Source of the DNA: Capsicum annuum
Lineage: Eukaryota > Streptophyta > Magnoliopsida > Solanales > Solanaceae
Length of the DNA stretch: 64,000 bases
Direction of reading: 5' to 3'
Assembly (NCBI RefSeq): GCF_002878395.1
Contig: NC_061122.1
Location: forward strand, 74,495,458 to 74,559,457
The notes under the pieces were generated by a model. It worked only from the letters and a program-made list of their open reading frames with translations, was not told where the DNA came from and ran no database searches. Made by a program: the position numbers and the translations under genes. The stretch's first letter is position 1. The number at the start of each line of letters is the position of its first letter. Below are positions 46,990-57,469 of this stretch, piece after piece.

Positions 46990-47850
46990 CCCAGAGTTTC
47001 TCTTAAAAGGGAAATTGACTTTGGAATAGACCGTCTTCAAGATACCCTACCTATATCTATTCTGCCCTACTGAATGGCTACCACGGAGCTTAGGGAGTTA
47101 AAGAATAGTTGAAAGATCTCTTAGATAAAGAATTCATTAGGCCAAGAGTTTCCTAATGGGGCGCTCTAGTCCTTTTTATGCATAAGAAATATTGTTATCT
47201 TAGAATATACATTGATTACTATTAGTTGAACAAAGTCACAATCAATAATAAGTATCCACTCCCCAGGATTGATGACTTGTTCTATCAACTTTAAAGTGCC
47301 AGTTATTTCTCTAAGATAGGCCTCAGATCTGGCCATCATCAGCTCAGAGTCAGAGAAGGTGACATTCCAAAAATAGCCTTTAGAACTTGGTATGGTCACT
47401 TTGAATTTCTAGTCATGTCTATTGGTTAACAAATTCCCCAACAACTTTCATGGACTTGATGAACAGAATGTTTAAGAAGTACTTAGAAATGTTCGTCACA
47501 GTCTTCATAGATGACATCTTTGTCTATTTAAATAATGAAAATGATCATGCTGACCACCTCAGAATAGTATTGCATACTCTTAGAGCACATCGGTTGTTCA
47601 CAAAATATAGTAAGTGCATCAGTAGCTTTTATTAGCCATATTATTTCTAGTGATGGCATTAGATTTGACCCTCAAAAGACTGAAACAGTAAGAAACTACC
47701 CCAAACCTATTTCTCCATCAGATATCTGGAGTTTCTTGGGATTAGTTTGCTATTATCGATGGTTTGTTAAAGGGTTTTTGTCAATTGCATCCCCCATGTC
47801 CAGTTTGACTCAGAAGAAAGAAAAATTTTAGTAGTCAGATTTTTGTGAGA
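46990..47850 (+). pseudogene. Gy-F reverse transcriptase, broken
   Basis: RT of Gy-F. Blocks in order: EIDFGIDRLQDTLPISI near 47010-47070, KNS-KDLLDKEFIRPRVS near 47100-47155, GALVLFMHKKYCYLRIYIDY (47160-47220), [35 protein letters not shown] (the first catalytic aspartate is glycine), then [16 protein letters not shown]. An open stretch at 47450-47635 gives MNRMFKKYLEMFVTVFIDDI, the active-site FIDD with both aspartates, and LRIVLHTLRAHRLFTKYSKC. A deletion or shift follows, then GIRFDPQKTETVRNYPKP and SFLGLVCYYRWFVKGF. Confidence 0.85.
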
Positions 47851-47869
47851 ATAGTTTTCAAGAGTTGAA

Positions 47870-48350
47870 GACTCGACTCACCTCATCCCTTGTTTTGACC
47901 TTGTCAGATGGTTCAGATGGGTTTGTTGTTTACTGTGATACTTCTATAGTTGGTTTGGGTTGTGTTTTGATGCAGTGAGGTAAGTTCATAGCTTATGCCT
48001 CTAGACAGCTTAAAACCTATGAGAAGAATTATCCTACCCATGATCTTGAGTTAGCAGCTGTTGTGTTTGCCTTAAAATCTTAGAGGCAATATCTATATGG
48101 GGTACATGTTTATATGTTCAAGGACCATAAAAGTTTGCAGTATTTATTTTCATAAAGAGATTTAAATCCCTGTCAGAATAAGTAGTTAAAATTATTGAAG
48201 GATTACGATATGAGTGTTTTGTATCATCTAAGCAAGGCTAATGTACTAGAAGATACCCATAGTAGATTGTCTATAGGTAGTGTGGCTCATGTTGAGAATG
48301 ATAAGAAGAAACTGGTTTAGGAGGTTCATCAGTTGGCTAGGTTAGGCATT
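47870..48350 (+). pseudogene. Gy-F RNase H, broken
   Basis: RNase H of Gy-F in one nearly continuous frame: GSDGFVVYCDTSIVGLGCVL (first catalytic aspartate kept), [32 protein letters not shown] (catalytic glutamate), QYLYGVHVYMFKDHKSLQYL (the DHKSL block) and LKLLKDYDMSVLYHLSKAN. Only a handful of stops interrupt it, making it the best-preserved RNase H in the window. Confidence 0.85.
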
Positions 48351-48689
48351 TATTTGGTTGAATCTACTAAGGGTAGTGTTTAGGTTTAGAATTGTTCAGA
48401 ATATTCTTTGGTTGCCGAAGTAAAAGAAAAACAAGATAAGACCAAACTCTAGTGTAATTGAAGGAGTCCGTCGGAGATCAGAAAGTAGAGGTTTTCTCTT
48501 AAGAGGGAGATGGAGTATTGCGTTGCCATGGTAGACTGTATGTGTTGTGTGTAGATGTTTTGGGATAACAAATTCTCACAGAAGCACATGGTCTGTATTA
48601 CTCTATTCACCTAGGAGCAACTAATATATATTGTGATTTTTAAGAAATATATTAATGGAGTGGTATAAAATAGGATATTGAAGAGTTTG

Positions 48690-49718
48690 TAGGCAAGTAT
48701 GCTAATTATCAGCAGGTTAAGGTTGAGCACCAAAGACATAGTGGTACTATGCAGGAGTTTAGCATCACCACTTAGAAGTGGGAAGAGGTGAACATGGACT
48801 TTGTGACATAGTTGCCTCGTTCACGTCCTCAGCATGATTAAATTTTGGTTACTCTACACAAAAAGACCAAATCATCCTTTTTCTTATCAATCCATAATTC
48901 TTATTCAGTAGAGGATTATGCCAACCTGTATATTAGAGAGTTGGTTAGGTTGTATGGAGTCTTGTTGTCCATCATTTCAGATAGAGGTACTCAGTTTACC
49001 TCTTACTTTTGGAAAGATTTTCAAAAAGGGTCTTAATACTCAAGTTTGTCTCAGTACAGCCTTTCACCATCAGACAAATGGTCAGGCAGAGAGGACCATT
49101 CAGACCCTAGATGACATGTTGAGATATTGTGTGATCGACTTTAAGAGAAGTTGGGCTGATCACTTGTCATTGTTTGAGTTTGCCTACAATAACAATTATC
49201 ATTCTTGTATTCATATGGCTCTATTTGAGGTATTTAATGTATTGGAGAAAGTTCAAGTAATCAGAGAAAGGCTTAAGATAGCCCAAAGCCATCAGAAAAC
49301 CTATACGGTTGTTCGTAGTTTGGATCTCGAGTTTGCAGTTGGAAACTTGGTTAATTTGAAAATCTCTCCCATGAAGGGAGTGAAGAGGTTTGTAAAGAAG
49401 GTGAAGCTTATTCCCCAAAATGTTGGCTCTTACAGGATCTTAAGCCGCTTTGGAAAAGTAGCTTAGGATATTGAGTTGCCTGCAGATTTGGCATCAGTGC
49501 ACCTAGTGTTTCATGTTTCTTAGTTGAAAAAGTGTATTGGTGATCCATCTTTCATTGTTCCTTTAAAAAGCTTAGATGTTCAGGATAGCCTTTCTTTTGA
49601 AGAATACCCAATTGAAATCATAGATCGCCAGATTCACAGACTGAGGAACAAAGAAGTTCCCTTAGTCAAAGTTCTTTGGTGGAATCAGTCCATTGAGGGA
49701 GCCACTTATGAAAAATAA
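48690..49718 (+). pseudogene. Gy-F integrase with chromodomain-like tail and an internal deletion
   Basis: Integrase core and C-terminus. NYQQVKVEHQRHSGTMQEF (about 48705-48760) is the end of the zinc-binding part. VNMDFVT, a stop and LPRSRPQHD follow. Then 48845-49036 is open with YSVEDYANLYIRELVRLYGV and IISDRGTQFTSYFWKDFQ (second catalytic aspartate). After a one-base shift 48918-49466 is open with TAFHHQTNGQAERTIQTLDD (catalytic glutamate kept), HLSLFEFAYNNNYHSCIHMA, then FEVFNVLEKVQVIRERLK. The YGRRCRSP-GWFE segment expected between FEVF and LEKVQ is missing. KISPMKGVKRF, YRILSRFGKVA and, at 49524-49718, YPIEIIDRQIHRLRNKEVPL complete the tail. Confidence 0.9.
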
Positions 49719-49880
49719 GTAGATATACGAACCAAGTACCCTCACCTGCTTTCCACAAAGTTAAATTCAGTTCAAGGTAGCAGTTTTCCCTTAGATTATC
49801 TCTTTTTCATACTCAGTCCCATCCATATAATCACATTTATGTAATTGCATGCATTCACAAATCAGTTAGATCAGTCACTA
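49719..49880 (+). other. Gy-F 3' untranslated region
   Basis: Short non-coding stretch between pol and the 3' LTR. No polypurine tract of the AAGGGGGAGA kind is visible before 49881, unlike Gy-A2, C, D and E. Confidence 0.6.
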
Positions 49881-51949
49881 TGTAGTCATTTCCAAAGCCT
49901 CTTAAACTTTGTTGCTTTTAAATTCGACCTTCCCTGCCTTAGAATATCTATTTTTAAGTGATTCTTGATTAGGGTGGTCGATAGCATAACTCGGATAAGT
50001 TTTGGATTTTTTGGATGAGGTTTAAGGAATGTTTGGATGTTCAAACCAGTGAGTCAGCGCAATATTCCACAGCATGCTACTTATTGCGTTGGTGGGGAGT
50101 AATGTGGTGTGTCACCTAACACATCGATTGAGCAACGTAATTCATCACTGACTGTGTCACTGGCCACGTTCAGTTTAATTTATTTTGGGTATGTAGGGTA
50201 TTTGAGTCATTTTCCCTTTACTTTGCCTAACCTATAACACTAGATTAAGGTCCCAAAAGGGCAAAATCACTCATCTTTTCACAAACTCTCTCAAGAATAA
50301 AACCCTAGCTTCTTCAAATCCAAGTTCAAGCTTTAAGAAATCACCAAGAACTCAAAAAAATTCATCAATTAAGGTATGTTACATGTTTATTCATAGGTCC
50401 TTTTCGCCCATGGAGTCAAAGAATCCACTTTAAAGTTTAAAATAATGACTTATACATGTTTTCATGAATTTTATCAATGAACTTCCATGAATTTTGATTT
50501 TTATATCATGTTTACATGTGTTTTTATTAGAATTAGCCTTTGACCCATTTGAAGGATGATTTTTGCATGTTAAATCATTAATTTATAATTTTTGTATTGA
50601 AATTATGTTATTATGTCGTGATTTAACAATTCCCATGCTTTAACTTTATGACCCCGTGTGTTTGATAAAATGCCTATGAGATAAAATTTGAATAATAACT
50701 ACTTATCATGCTTTTGAAGCTTTAGTGTGATTCTACTGGTAATGTTATCAAGTCCTGGGGGTTATGAATACCGAAAAGCATAGTTGTTTACTTAGTCTCA
50801 GTATTTTCAGAATGGCTTTGGATATATTTAAGTATTATCAGTTCAGTCAATTATCATATCAGGAAGCTCAGTTCATTCTAATAACCAGAGTCAGTCCAGT
50901 TGGGAGTAGGATTTAGCACGGAGCGAGCCTAGGGATCGGGGCTCACGTGACAGTTGAGGGTGTGACCTTTAGTAGCATTCCCTACATTCCAGAACTACAT
51001 AGCTAACGTTCGTTGAGATGTTAACCTTCCAGTTGAGGGTTAACATGTATCTCACTAAAGCACCTACCAGTATAGGGTGGCTCTTTAGTCCATCGAGACT
51101 TCACTTTAGTGGATTCACACAGCCAGTGTTAGTACCCATTGCACGGTACTGGCTCCCTTTCAACTGAATTCACAGGTTGGACCCCAATTAGATCATATTA
51201 GGTCGTGTTGGTTACATAATAGCTCCCATAGTTTCAGTCCAATCTTAGTTCGAAAGTCAGTTCAGGTTTGCTTGATCATAGCATACAGTTTATCAGTTAA
51301 ATCTGTACTCAGATTTTAGTATTTTAGTTTACAGACGATTCTAGTATTATGATACATTCTTGCCTATGCATTCTTAGATTTTACAACCTCCATACATACT
51401 ATGCATCAATTATCTCATCCCATGCACATTAGACTAACCTCATTTAGCATAAGAATACATTCAAAGTACTGACCGCGTACTTGTTTCTTGTGCTATGATG
51501 TATCATATCATAGGTTTGGACACTCAGGTTCCCTACCGCACATAGACCTGCTAGTGTATCAGTAGCAGTAGCAATGGTGAGTCCTCATATTTTGAGGATC
51601 GATTATGATATTTTATTATGTCAGTTCAGTAGTAAGTTGTTGTTAGTTGGGGCCTGTCCCATTAACTCTCATTCATTCAATTTTAGAGGATTTTGGACAT
51701 TTTAGACAATCAGTTAGTTGTCAGTTTTATTAGTTAGTTTTTAGTATTTTTGCTTATATTTCAGACTTGTGGATTTCAGTTGTATCGTTTTTAGTATTGA
51801 AACCTTATGGCATATTTAGTTATTTTCGAACATGTTCATTATCAGTATTATTCATTGCTTATAGAAGGTACCATCTCATGGGTTAGCTTGTGGACTTCTG
51901 GGACTGTAAGCTCCATATGGCATCTAGGGTATACTCCAGGGGCATTATA
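49881..51949 (+). repeat. 3' LTR of Gy-F (2069 bp)
   Basis: It starts TGTAGTCATTTCC and ends ggggcattata at 51949. It is collinear with 42985-45054, with a small internal gain near 49950 (ttaagtgattcttgattagg) and a loss near 51420 that nearly cancel in length. Confidence 0.85.
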
Positions 51950-53905
51950 GTTATTTAGTTATTTCAAAATGGTTAAGTGTAGTGACTTGAAAATGGTTAA
52001 AAATATTTGTTTGAAATGTGAAGTAGTTACTTGAAAATGGTTAAGTATAATGACTTGAAATGTGAATTAGTTATTTGAAACTGATTAAGTATAGTGACTT
52101 AAAATGTGTACTAGTTACTTGTCAATGGTGAAGTGTAGTTACTATAAAATGGTTACGTATAGTGACTTGAAATTTCAATTAGCTATTTGAAAATGGTTTG
52201 AATATAGTGATTTGAAATGTGAGTAAGTCATTTCAAAATTATTAAGTGTAGTGACTTGAGAATGATTAAATGTAGCTACTTGAAATTGTGATCTTGTGAC
52301 TTGAAAATGGTTAAGTGTAGTTACTTGAAATTGTGAATTTGTAACGTGAAAATGGTTAAGTGTAGTCACCTGAAATGTGTACTAATAACTTGAAAATAAT
52401 AAAGTATAGTTACTTTAAAATGGTTAAGTATAGTGACTTGAAATGTGAATTAGTTAATTGAAATACTTAAGTGTAATGATTTGAAATGTGTACTAGTGAC
52501 TTGAAAATGGTTGTGTAGTGACTTGAAATGTGAATTAGTTATTTGAAAATGATCAAGTGTAGTCACTTGAAATGTGTAATGGTGAGGTGAAAATGGTTAA
52601 GTGTAGTGACTTGAAATGTATTTATGTGACTTTAAAATCATCGTGTAGTCATTAAAAATTATGTATATGTGACCGAAAAATAATTAAGTATAGGTACTTG
52701 AATGTATACTAGTGACTTTAAAATGGTCAAGTGTAGTGACTTGAAATGTCTACTTGTGACTAGAAAATGGATAAGTGTAGTCACTTGAAATGTGAACTTA
52801 CTTGAAATTGTGAACTTGTGACTTGAAGATAATTAAATGTAGTGTCTTGAAATGTATACTAGTGACTTTAAAATTGTTAAGTGTAGTGACTTAAAATGTG
52901 TACTAGTGACTTGAAAATAGTTAAATGTAGTTATTTGAAAATTGTAAAGCATAGTGACTTGGAATGTGTACTAATGACTTGAAAATGGTTAAGTGTAGTT
53001 ACTTGAAATGTGAATTACTTACTTGAAAGTGGTTAAGTATAGTGACTTGAAATGAATGATAAAGTGTAGTTACTTTAAAATGGTTAAGTATAAGGACTTG
53101 AAATGTGAATTAGTTATTTATAAATGATTAAGTGTAGTGACTTAAAATGTGTACTAGTGACTTGAAGAAGGTCAAGTCCAGTCAATTCATATGTGAATTA
53201 GTTACTTGAAAATGGCCAAGTGTAGTTACTTGAAATGTGTACTAGTGACTTGAAAATGGTTAAGTGTAGTTATTTGAAAATGGTTAAGTATAGTGACTTG
53301 AAATGTTAATTAGCTATTTGAAACAGGTTTGAGTGTAGTGACTTGAAATGTGTACGAGTGACTTTAAATGTGAATAAGTTATTTGAAAATTATTTAGAGT
53401 ATTGACTTGAAAATGATTTACTGTAGTTACTAGAAATTGTAAATTTGTGACTTGAAAATGTTTAAGTGTTGTCACTTAAAATTGTGAACTTGTGACTTGA
53501 AAATGGTTAAGTGTAGTCACTTGAAATGTTTACTAATAACTCGAAAATAATAAAGTATAGTTACTTGAAAATGGTTAAGTATAGTGACTTGAAATGTTAA
53601 TTGAAAATAGTTAAGTGTAGTGATTTAAAATGCATACTAGTGACTTGAAAATATTTTAAGTGTAGTGACTTTCAATGTGAATTAGTTATTTTAAAATAGT
53701 TAAATGTAGTGAATTGAAGTGTGTGGTAGTGACTAGAAAATGGTTAAGTGTAGTTACTTGAAATGTGAATTAGTTACTTGAAAATGGATAAGTATAGTGA
53801 CATAAAATGCCAATAGCGATTTGAAAATGGTTGAGTGTAGTGACTTGGAATGTGTACTAGTAACTTGAAAATAGTTAAGCGTAGTCATATGAAATATGAA
53901 ATAAT
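51950..53905. repeat. Minisatellite, 44-bp composite unit, about 44 copies
   Basis: Nearly 2 kb built from two alternating related halves: a 24-bp half starting ACTTGAAAATGGTTAAG and a 20-bp half starting ACTTGAAATGTG. Units are diverged by point changes, single-half losses and small indels, and order is sometimes irregular. A matching fragment lies at 42814-42890 beyond Gy-F. No long open frame crosses it. It ends just before a probable splice acceptor and short exon of the CACTA element. Confidence 0.9.
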
Positions 53906-53939
53906 GAATTGATTTTTCTATGTTTTAATCTAAACTTAG

Positions 53940-54020
53940 ATGCAGATGACATCTGGTGGTGACAGTGATCGGTCTCGTCCAGATAAGAGTTCGAAGTCAA
54001 CTGCAAATAAGAAATCTTAG
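53940..54020 (+). pseudogene. Short exon-like frame near the CACTA 3' end
   Basis: A 26-codon frame, MQMTSGGDSDRSRPDKSSKS followed by TANKKS and a stop, starts directly after a pyrimidine-rich tract ending aaacttag, which looks like a splice acceptor. Its base composition is unlike the surrounding AT-rich repeat. It is hydrophilic and basic, as in the tails of CACTA-encoded proteins, but too short to assign. It may instead be the last coding exon of an element gene whose preceding intron holds the minisatellite. Confidence 0.4.
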
Positions 54021-54750
54021 ACGCCTATAGACGCTAATAAAAAATCTTTAGGATTGTTTAAGATTTTTGAATGTTATTGGATTAATTATTAAGTGTTTTA
54101 GATGTTGGATTGATTGTTTAAGTATTGTTGATTTGAATTGCTTAAATGTTTTGATAATGTAGTGTCTTGTATGGTTATTTTACAAATATGTGTTGCATGG
54201 GAATGTATATATTAAATGCATTTTTCTTTGATAGGTGGGATGCAGAAAATACAGATTTATGCATGCAAAAAATGTAGAAAAGCGACAGACAGGATCCCTT
54301 TTGTCCATCGCTCATCTGAAATTTTTTAAAATAAAGTTTCAAAAATGTGACATTGTCCGTTGCTTTTTTTCTTCATTGTGAAGAAAAAAAATTGAACAAC
54401 ATCGCTTTTTCTGAAAAAAATATTATTTTCAGAAAGTGACCTACAGTGTCATTTTTTATGAATAAAAATTTATTTATCTTTCTTCAATAAAATGATGATG
54501 TTTGTCGTTGTTTGTTCATCATTTACTCTTCCCAAGACAAACAAAAACTAATGCATAGTATTGCTTTTTTTAAAAGTAAGTAAAAAACTCTTTTTTTCAA
54601 AAAGCGCCGATGTCAATCGTAAAATAAGCGAAGAAGGCCATCGTTTTCAAAAAAGAATGGGCCTTTTCAGGACGCAAGTGATCGCTTCACTTTTTCATCG
54701 ATTTTTTCCAAAAAAATGATGGCCATCGCTTTTGACCATCATTTTTTTTG

Positions 54751-54765
54751 TTTTTTTTTGTAGTG
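54751..54765 (-). repeat. Terminal inverted repeat of the CACTA element (right end)
   Basis: The - strand reads CACTACAAAAAAAAAC, the diagnostic plant CACTA terminus. It joins L1 ORF1 sequence on the right. Confidence 0.85.
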
Positions 54766-54768
54766 CTC

Positions 54769-55570
54769 CTCTATATTGTTGTCTCCTCCTTCCATATCTA
54801 TTCCTTTTTTTTCTTGTAAATCCATATCCTCTATATCTTTGCTTTACCTTTTATATCCTTTTTCATATCTTCCACATTTTTACTGTCCTTATTGCCATTC
54901 ATCTTATTTTGGGTCTGTCTTTCATCTTCTTTCTCCTCATCTTTCTCCTTTTATTCGTTAGGGTACAAATCAGGATGTATAACATAGCATTCCTTCTTAT
55001 TATAACCCTGATTATACCTTATATTGTCTTATTCTGTGTAGCTAGATCGACTTGCTAAGATTTACTAACGGTTGTTGCTAAGAAAAATAATACTTCTTTT
55101 CTAAAAAAAAAATTAGAGGTAGTGATGGAAAAGAAATCCATGTTATTATTGAAATTCTTTCTTCTACCAAATTAAACATGGGATCCCATTTAAGAGTTCT
55201 TATTAGGTAGGACCAATAATTATGAGTGATGTAGAATTGTGTGTTTGAAAGAAGGTTTACATAGTCTTCTAACTTTGTATCCCTTATGAACATATACCTA
55301 TTGGTCATAAATCTAATATTAACTTTCCTTTTTAATTCACAGCATTTGGGTATCAATCTTCTTAGATCTTGAATCTCCGGCCACCATATCAAAATTTTCC
55401 TATCACTACATACTATAATATTCATTAAAATTATCTTATTCACTTATTTCTCCTCCCATATTATACATGGATCTTCATGAAACTATGAAAATTCTTTCAA
55501 ATGTATGGGTTTATACTCGAATAGTGTTGGCATACATGGATTTAGGTATACTTTGTTGTTGTTTGTAATT
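54769..55570 (-). pseudogene. L1 LINE ORF1 (DUF4283-type), N-terminal half
   Basis: ORF1 of a plant L1, an RNA-binding protein with a DUF4283 domain. From 55560 downward: PIHLKEFS and DPCIIWEE, then an open stretch at 55443-55078 with ILIWWPEIQDLRRLIPKCCE, FMTNRYMFIRDTKLEDYVNL, FYITHNYWSYLIRTLKWDPM and ITWISFPSLPLIFF, all in the order of this domain. After a shift it gives QVDLATQNKT and codons matching the VKVEVDLL region, then lysine/arginine-rich sequence down to 54769. There it meets the CACTA end. It is on the same strand as, and in the right order to belong with, the L1 at 8800-12809. Confidence 0.8.
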
Positions 55571-55799
55571 GTTAATTGACCAAACTCCATTGGTGGACGC
55601 TGCCAACGGCCATTGTGGCTATGTTTTTCAACTTCGATTTGTGTAGGAAATTTAGGATTTTTCTTTCCAAGTTTCTCAAAGATTTATCCAAAGTACAAGT
55701 CTTTGTGAGAATTTTTGTAATCTTATAAAAGGAGAATTTGAAATGAGTCATATAGAAGAACTCACCTTTCTTGTTTGACTTTAAATCAAGCAATCAACT
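55571..55799. other. Probable 5' part of the split L1, non-coding as far as seen
   Basis: The - strand has an open stretch of 73 codons (55793-55572) without recognisable family blocks. By position it would be the L1 leader or the extreme ORF1 start. Copia sequence begins at about 55800. Confidence 0.35.
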
Positions 55800-56590
55800 A
55801 ACAGAACTTTAATTATCCAAAGAAAATTTATAAATGATCTTATAAAGAAATTTGGCAAGAAAAAGGACAAGGTATTTGGGACCCCTATGAGTCTATCTAA
55901 TTCTGTCAAAATTGATGCTCACAGAAAAGATGTGGATGAAAGGGCCTATCAAGAAATGATTGGATCATTGTTATACCTAATTGAAAGTGGCCAAAGCAAT
56001 ATGTTCAGTATGTGAAAATATAAAAGATTCTAGTTAATTGTAAAAGAATCTCACCTCTCAACTGTGAAAAGGATCATTTGATGTCTTATTGGCGCTCAAG
56101 ACAATATTCCATAGTATACTCACTTACTAAATTTTGAGTTTAATTGGTTGTTATTCAAATTTTGACTTTACTTGGCTATAGAAGTTATCAAAATGGTACT
56201 AATGGAACATGCTAAATTCTTGAAAAAGCCTTAATCTCTTGGCATTACAAGAAATAAACCTATGTAGCACTATTTACTTCAAAATTAAAGAACATATTTC
56301 TGGCTAGATGTGATACTCATCTACTTCAGATAATGCACCAACAACTTGATTATGATTTAGTATATGAATATGTGCTTATTTTGTGTCATAGTACCAGTTC
56401 AATTAGTTTATCTAAATATACTGTTCATCATTGCAGGCTAAGCATCATTTCATCAGACCATGTTGAAAATTAGAATTTTACTCTCGATTTTATTAACTAT
56501 AAAAATGAACTTGCAGATATTTAAACCAAACTAAAATTGAAAGAAAGATTTTATTTTGTATGAATAAGTCTTGGAATTACTTGTTTTGGT
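55800..56590 (+). pseudogene. Ty1/copia RT end and RNase H, right half of a split element
   Basis: Continues the copia pol that begins at 6991. It reads IIQRKFINDLIKKFGKKKDK, FGTPMSLSNSVKIDAHRKDV, DERAYQEMIGSLLYL (55820-55965), the conserved end of copia RT, then KESHLSTVKRI. RNase H follows in shifting frames: NFEFNWLLF (family: NFELIGYSDAD), SLGITRNKPM (SWHSKKQ), FIIAG-ASFHQTML remnants of H-RAKHI-IRHHFLRDHV, and codons for NELADI near 56510. Many stops are present. The downstream end of the element (LTR) was not located; an RTE insertion starts at 56855. Confidence 0.8.
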
Positions 56591-56854
56591 GATCATTTGT
56601 GACCATATTTTTTTTTGTAATTACTATATGTTTTAGTTTCCTTTTCTTTAAGCTATTTGCATCCTTAGCATCAATGAAAAATCAATTAGTAAACCCCTTT
56701 GAATTATGAAATCTACTATGTAGAAAATAATACAGATTACTTGATACAATAGATTTAAAAATACTAATACATGTATGTGTGGCTATTTGCATGAAGTAAA
56801 CTTTTTTCCAATTAGGTTTTGAAGTTAACTATTAAAATTAGTGCAATGCATCTA
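56591..56854 (+). other. Probable copia 3' untranslated region
   Basis: AT-rich, no gene. It follows copia RNase H and precedes the truncated start of the RTE LINE. Confidence 0.4.
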
Positions 56855-56864
56855 TATAAGAACA

Positions 56865-57469
56865 AAGGTGACATTCAGAGTTGCAACAACTATAGGGGTA
56901 TTAAGCTATTGAGTTACACTATGAAGATTTAGGAGATAATAGTCAAGTTGAGGTTGGGGAGAATAGTGTCTATTTCAGAGAATCAGTTTGGATTTATACT
57001 CGGGCGCTCGATGAAATAGGCAATTCACCTAGTGCGGAGGATGGTGGAATAGTATAGGGAAAGGAAGAAGGATCTGCACATACTGTTTATCGACTTGGAG
57101 AAGACGTACAACAAAGTCCCTAGGGAGGTTCTTTGGAGATACTTGGAGGTGAGTGGGGTCCTAGTGGTGTATATCAGAGCAATCAAGGGCATGTATGATG
57201 GAGCTAAAACCGAAGTGAGGATGGTAGGAGGATATTTAGAGAATTTTCCTGTCTTTACAGAGTTGCATCAAGGATCTACTCTTAGCCAATTTTTGTTTGC
57301 TTTGGTGATAGATGTTTTGACGCGGCGTATTCAAGAAGAGGTGCCTTGGTGTATGTTTAAAGATAATGTAATTTTGATTGATGAGATGCGGGGTGGTGTG
57401 AATAATAATTATAGGTGTGAAGACAGACCCTTGAGTCTAAAGGGTTTAGGTTTAGTAGAAGCAAGATAG
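56865..57469 (+). pseudogene. RTE reverse transcriptase, broken at the active site
   Basis: RT domain of the RTE element. From 56865: NKGDIQSCNNYRGIKLLSYT, IVSISENQFGFILGRS, then the open stretch 57095-57469, preceded by [19 protein letters not shown] (catalytic aspartate in FIDLEK kept). [20 protein letters not shown] and [20 protein letters not shown] (usual LHQGSALSPFLFALVMD) follow. The second active-site box, normally LFADDIVLIDE, reads [12 protein letters not shown] after an indel, so both aspartates are lost or displaced. Stops occur upstream near 56930 and 57020. Confidence 0.9.

Larger units (their letters stand above)
42985..51949 (+). mobile_element. Gy-F, Ty3/gypsy retrotransposon with both LTRs
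   Basis: A full-span + strand element of about 9.0 kb with LTRs of near-equal length (2070 and 2069 bp), a perfect primer-binding site and gag, protease, RT, RNase H and integrase in order. All domains are broken. The zinc knuckle context and LTR motifs place it in the same lineage as Gy-C. The expected polypurine tract before 49881 is not obvious, and flanking 5-mers (aagac, gttat) do not match. Confidence 0.85.
53906..54765 (+). mobile_element. 3' end of a CACTA (En/Spm) DNA transposon
   Basis: The right terminus is the inverted form of CACTACAAAAAAAAA, read as ttttttttgtagtg ending at 54765. Before it, 54290-54750 is a typical CACTA subterminal region of short repeats in both directions (ccatcgct, atcgctttt, aaaagcgatgg-like words). 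The next three bases, CTC (54766-54768), would be one copy of the 3-bp target duplication. The orientation is judged from the exon at 53940. The left terminus was not found, so the extent to the left, probably including the minisatellite, is unknown. Confidence 0.8.

Noticed and set aside
52175..52369. 64-codon - strand repeat protein within the minisatellite
   Set aside because: It is a by-product of the 44-bp repeat; unit length is not a multiple of three and the frame is lost in neighbouring units.
51950..53905. CRISPR-like alternation of repeats and spacers
   Set aside because: The two halves are related to each other and both are repeated, with no unique spacers; it is a plant minisatellite.
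54732..55058. 108-codon + strand hydrophobic frame resembling a membrane protein
   Set aside because: It is the antisense of lysine-rich L1 ORF1 sequence; lysine codons read backwards give phenylalanine and leucine, hence the apparent membrane segments.
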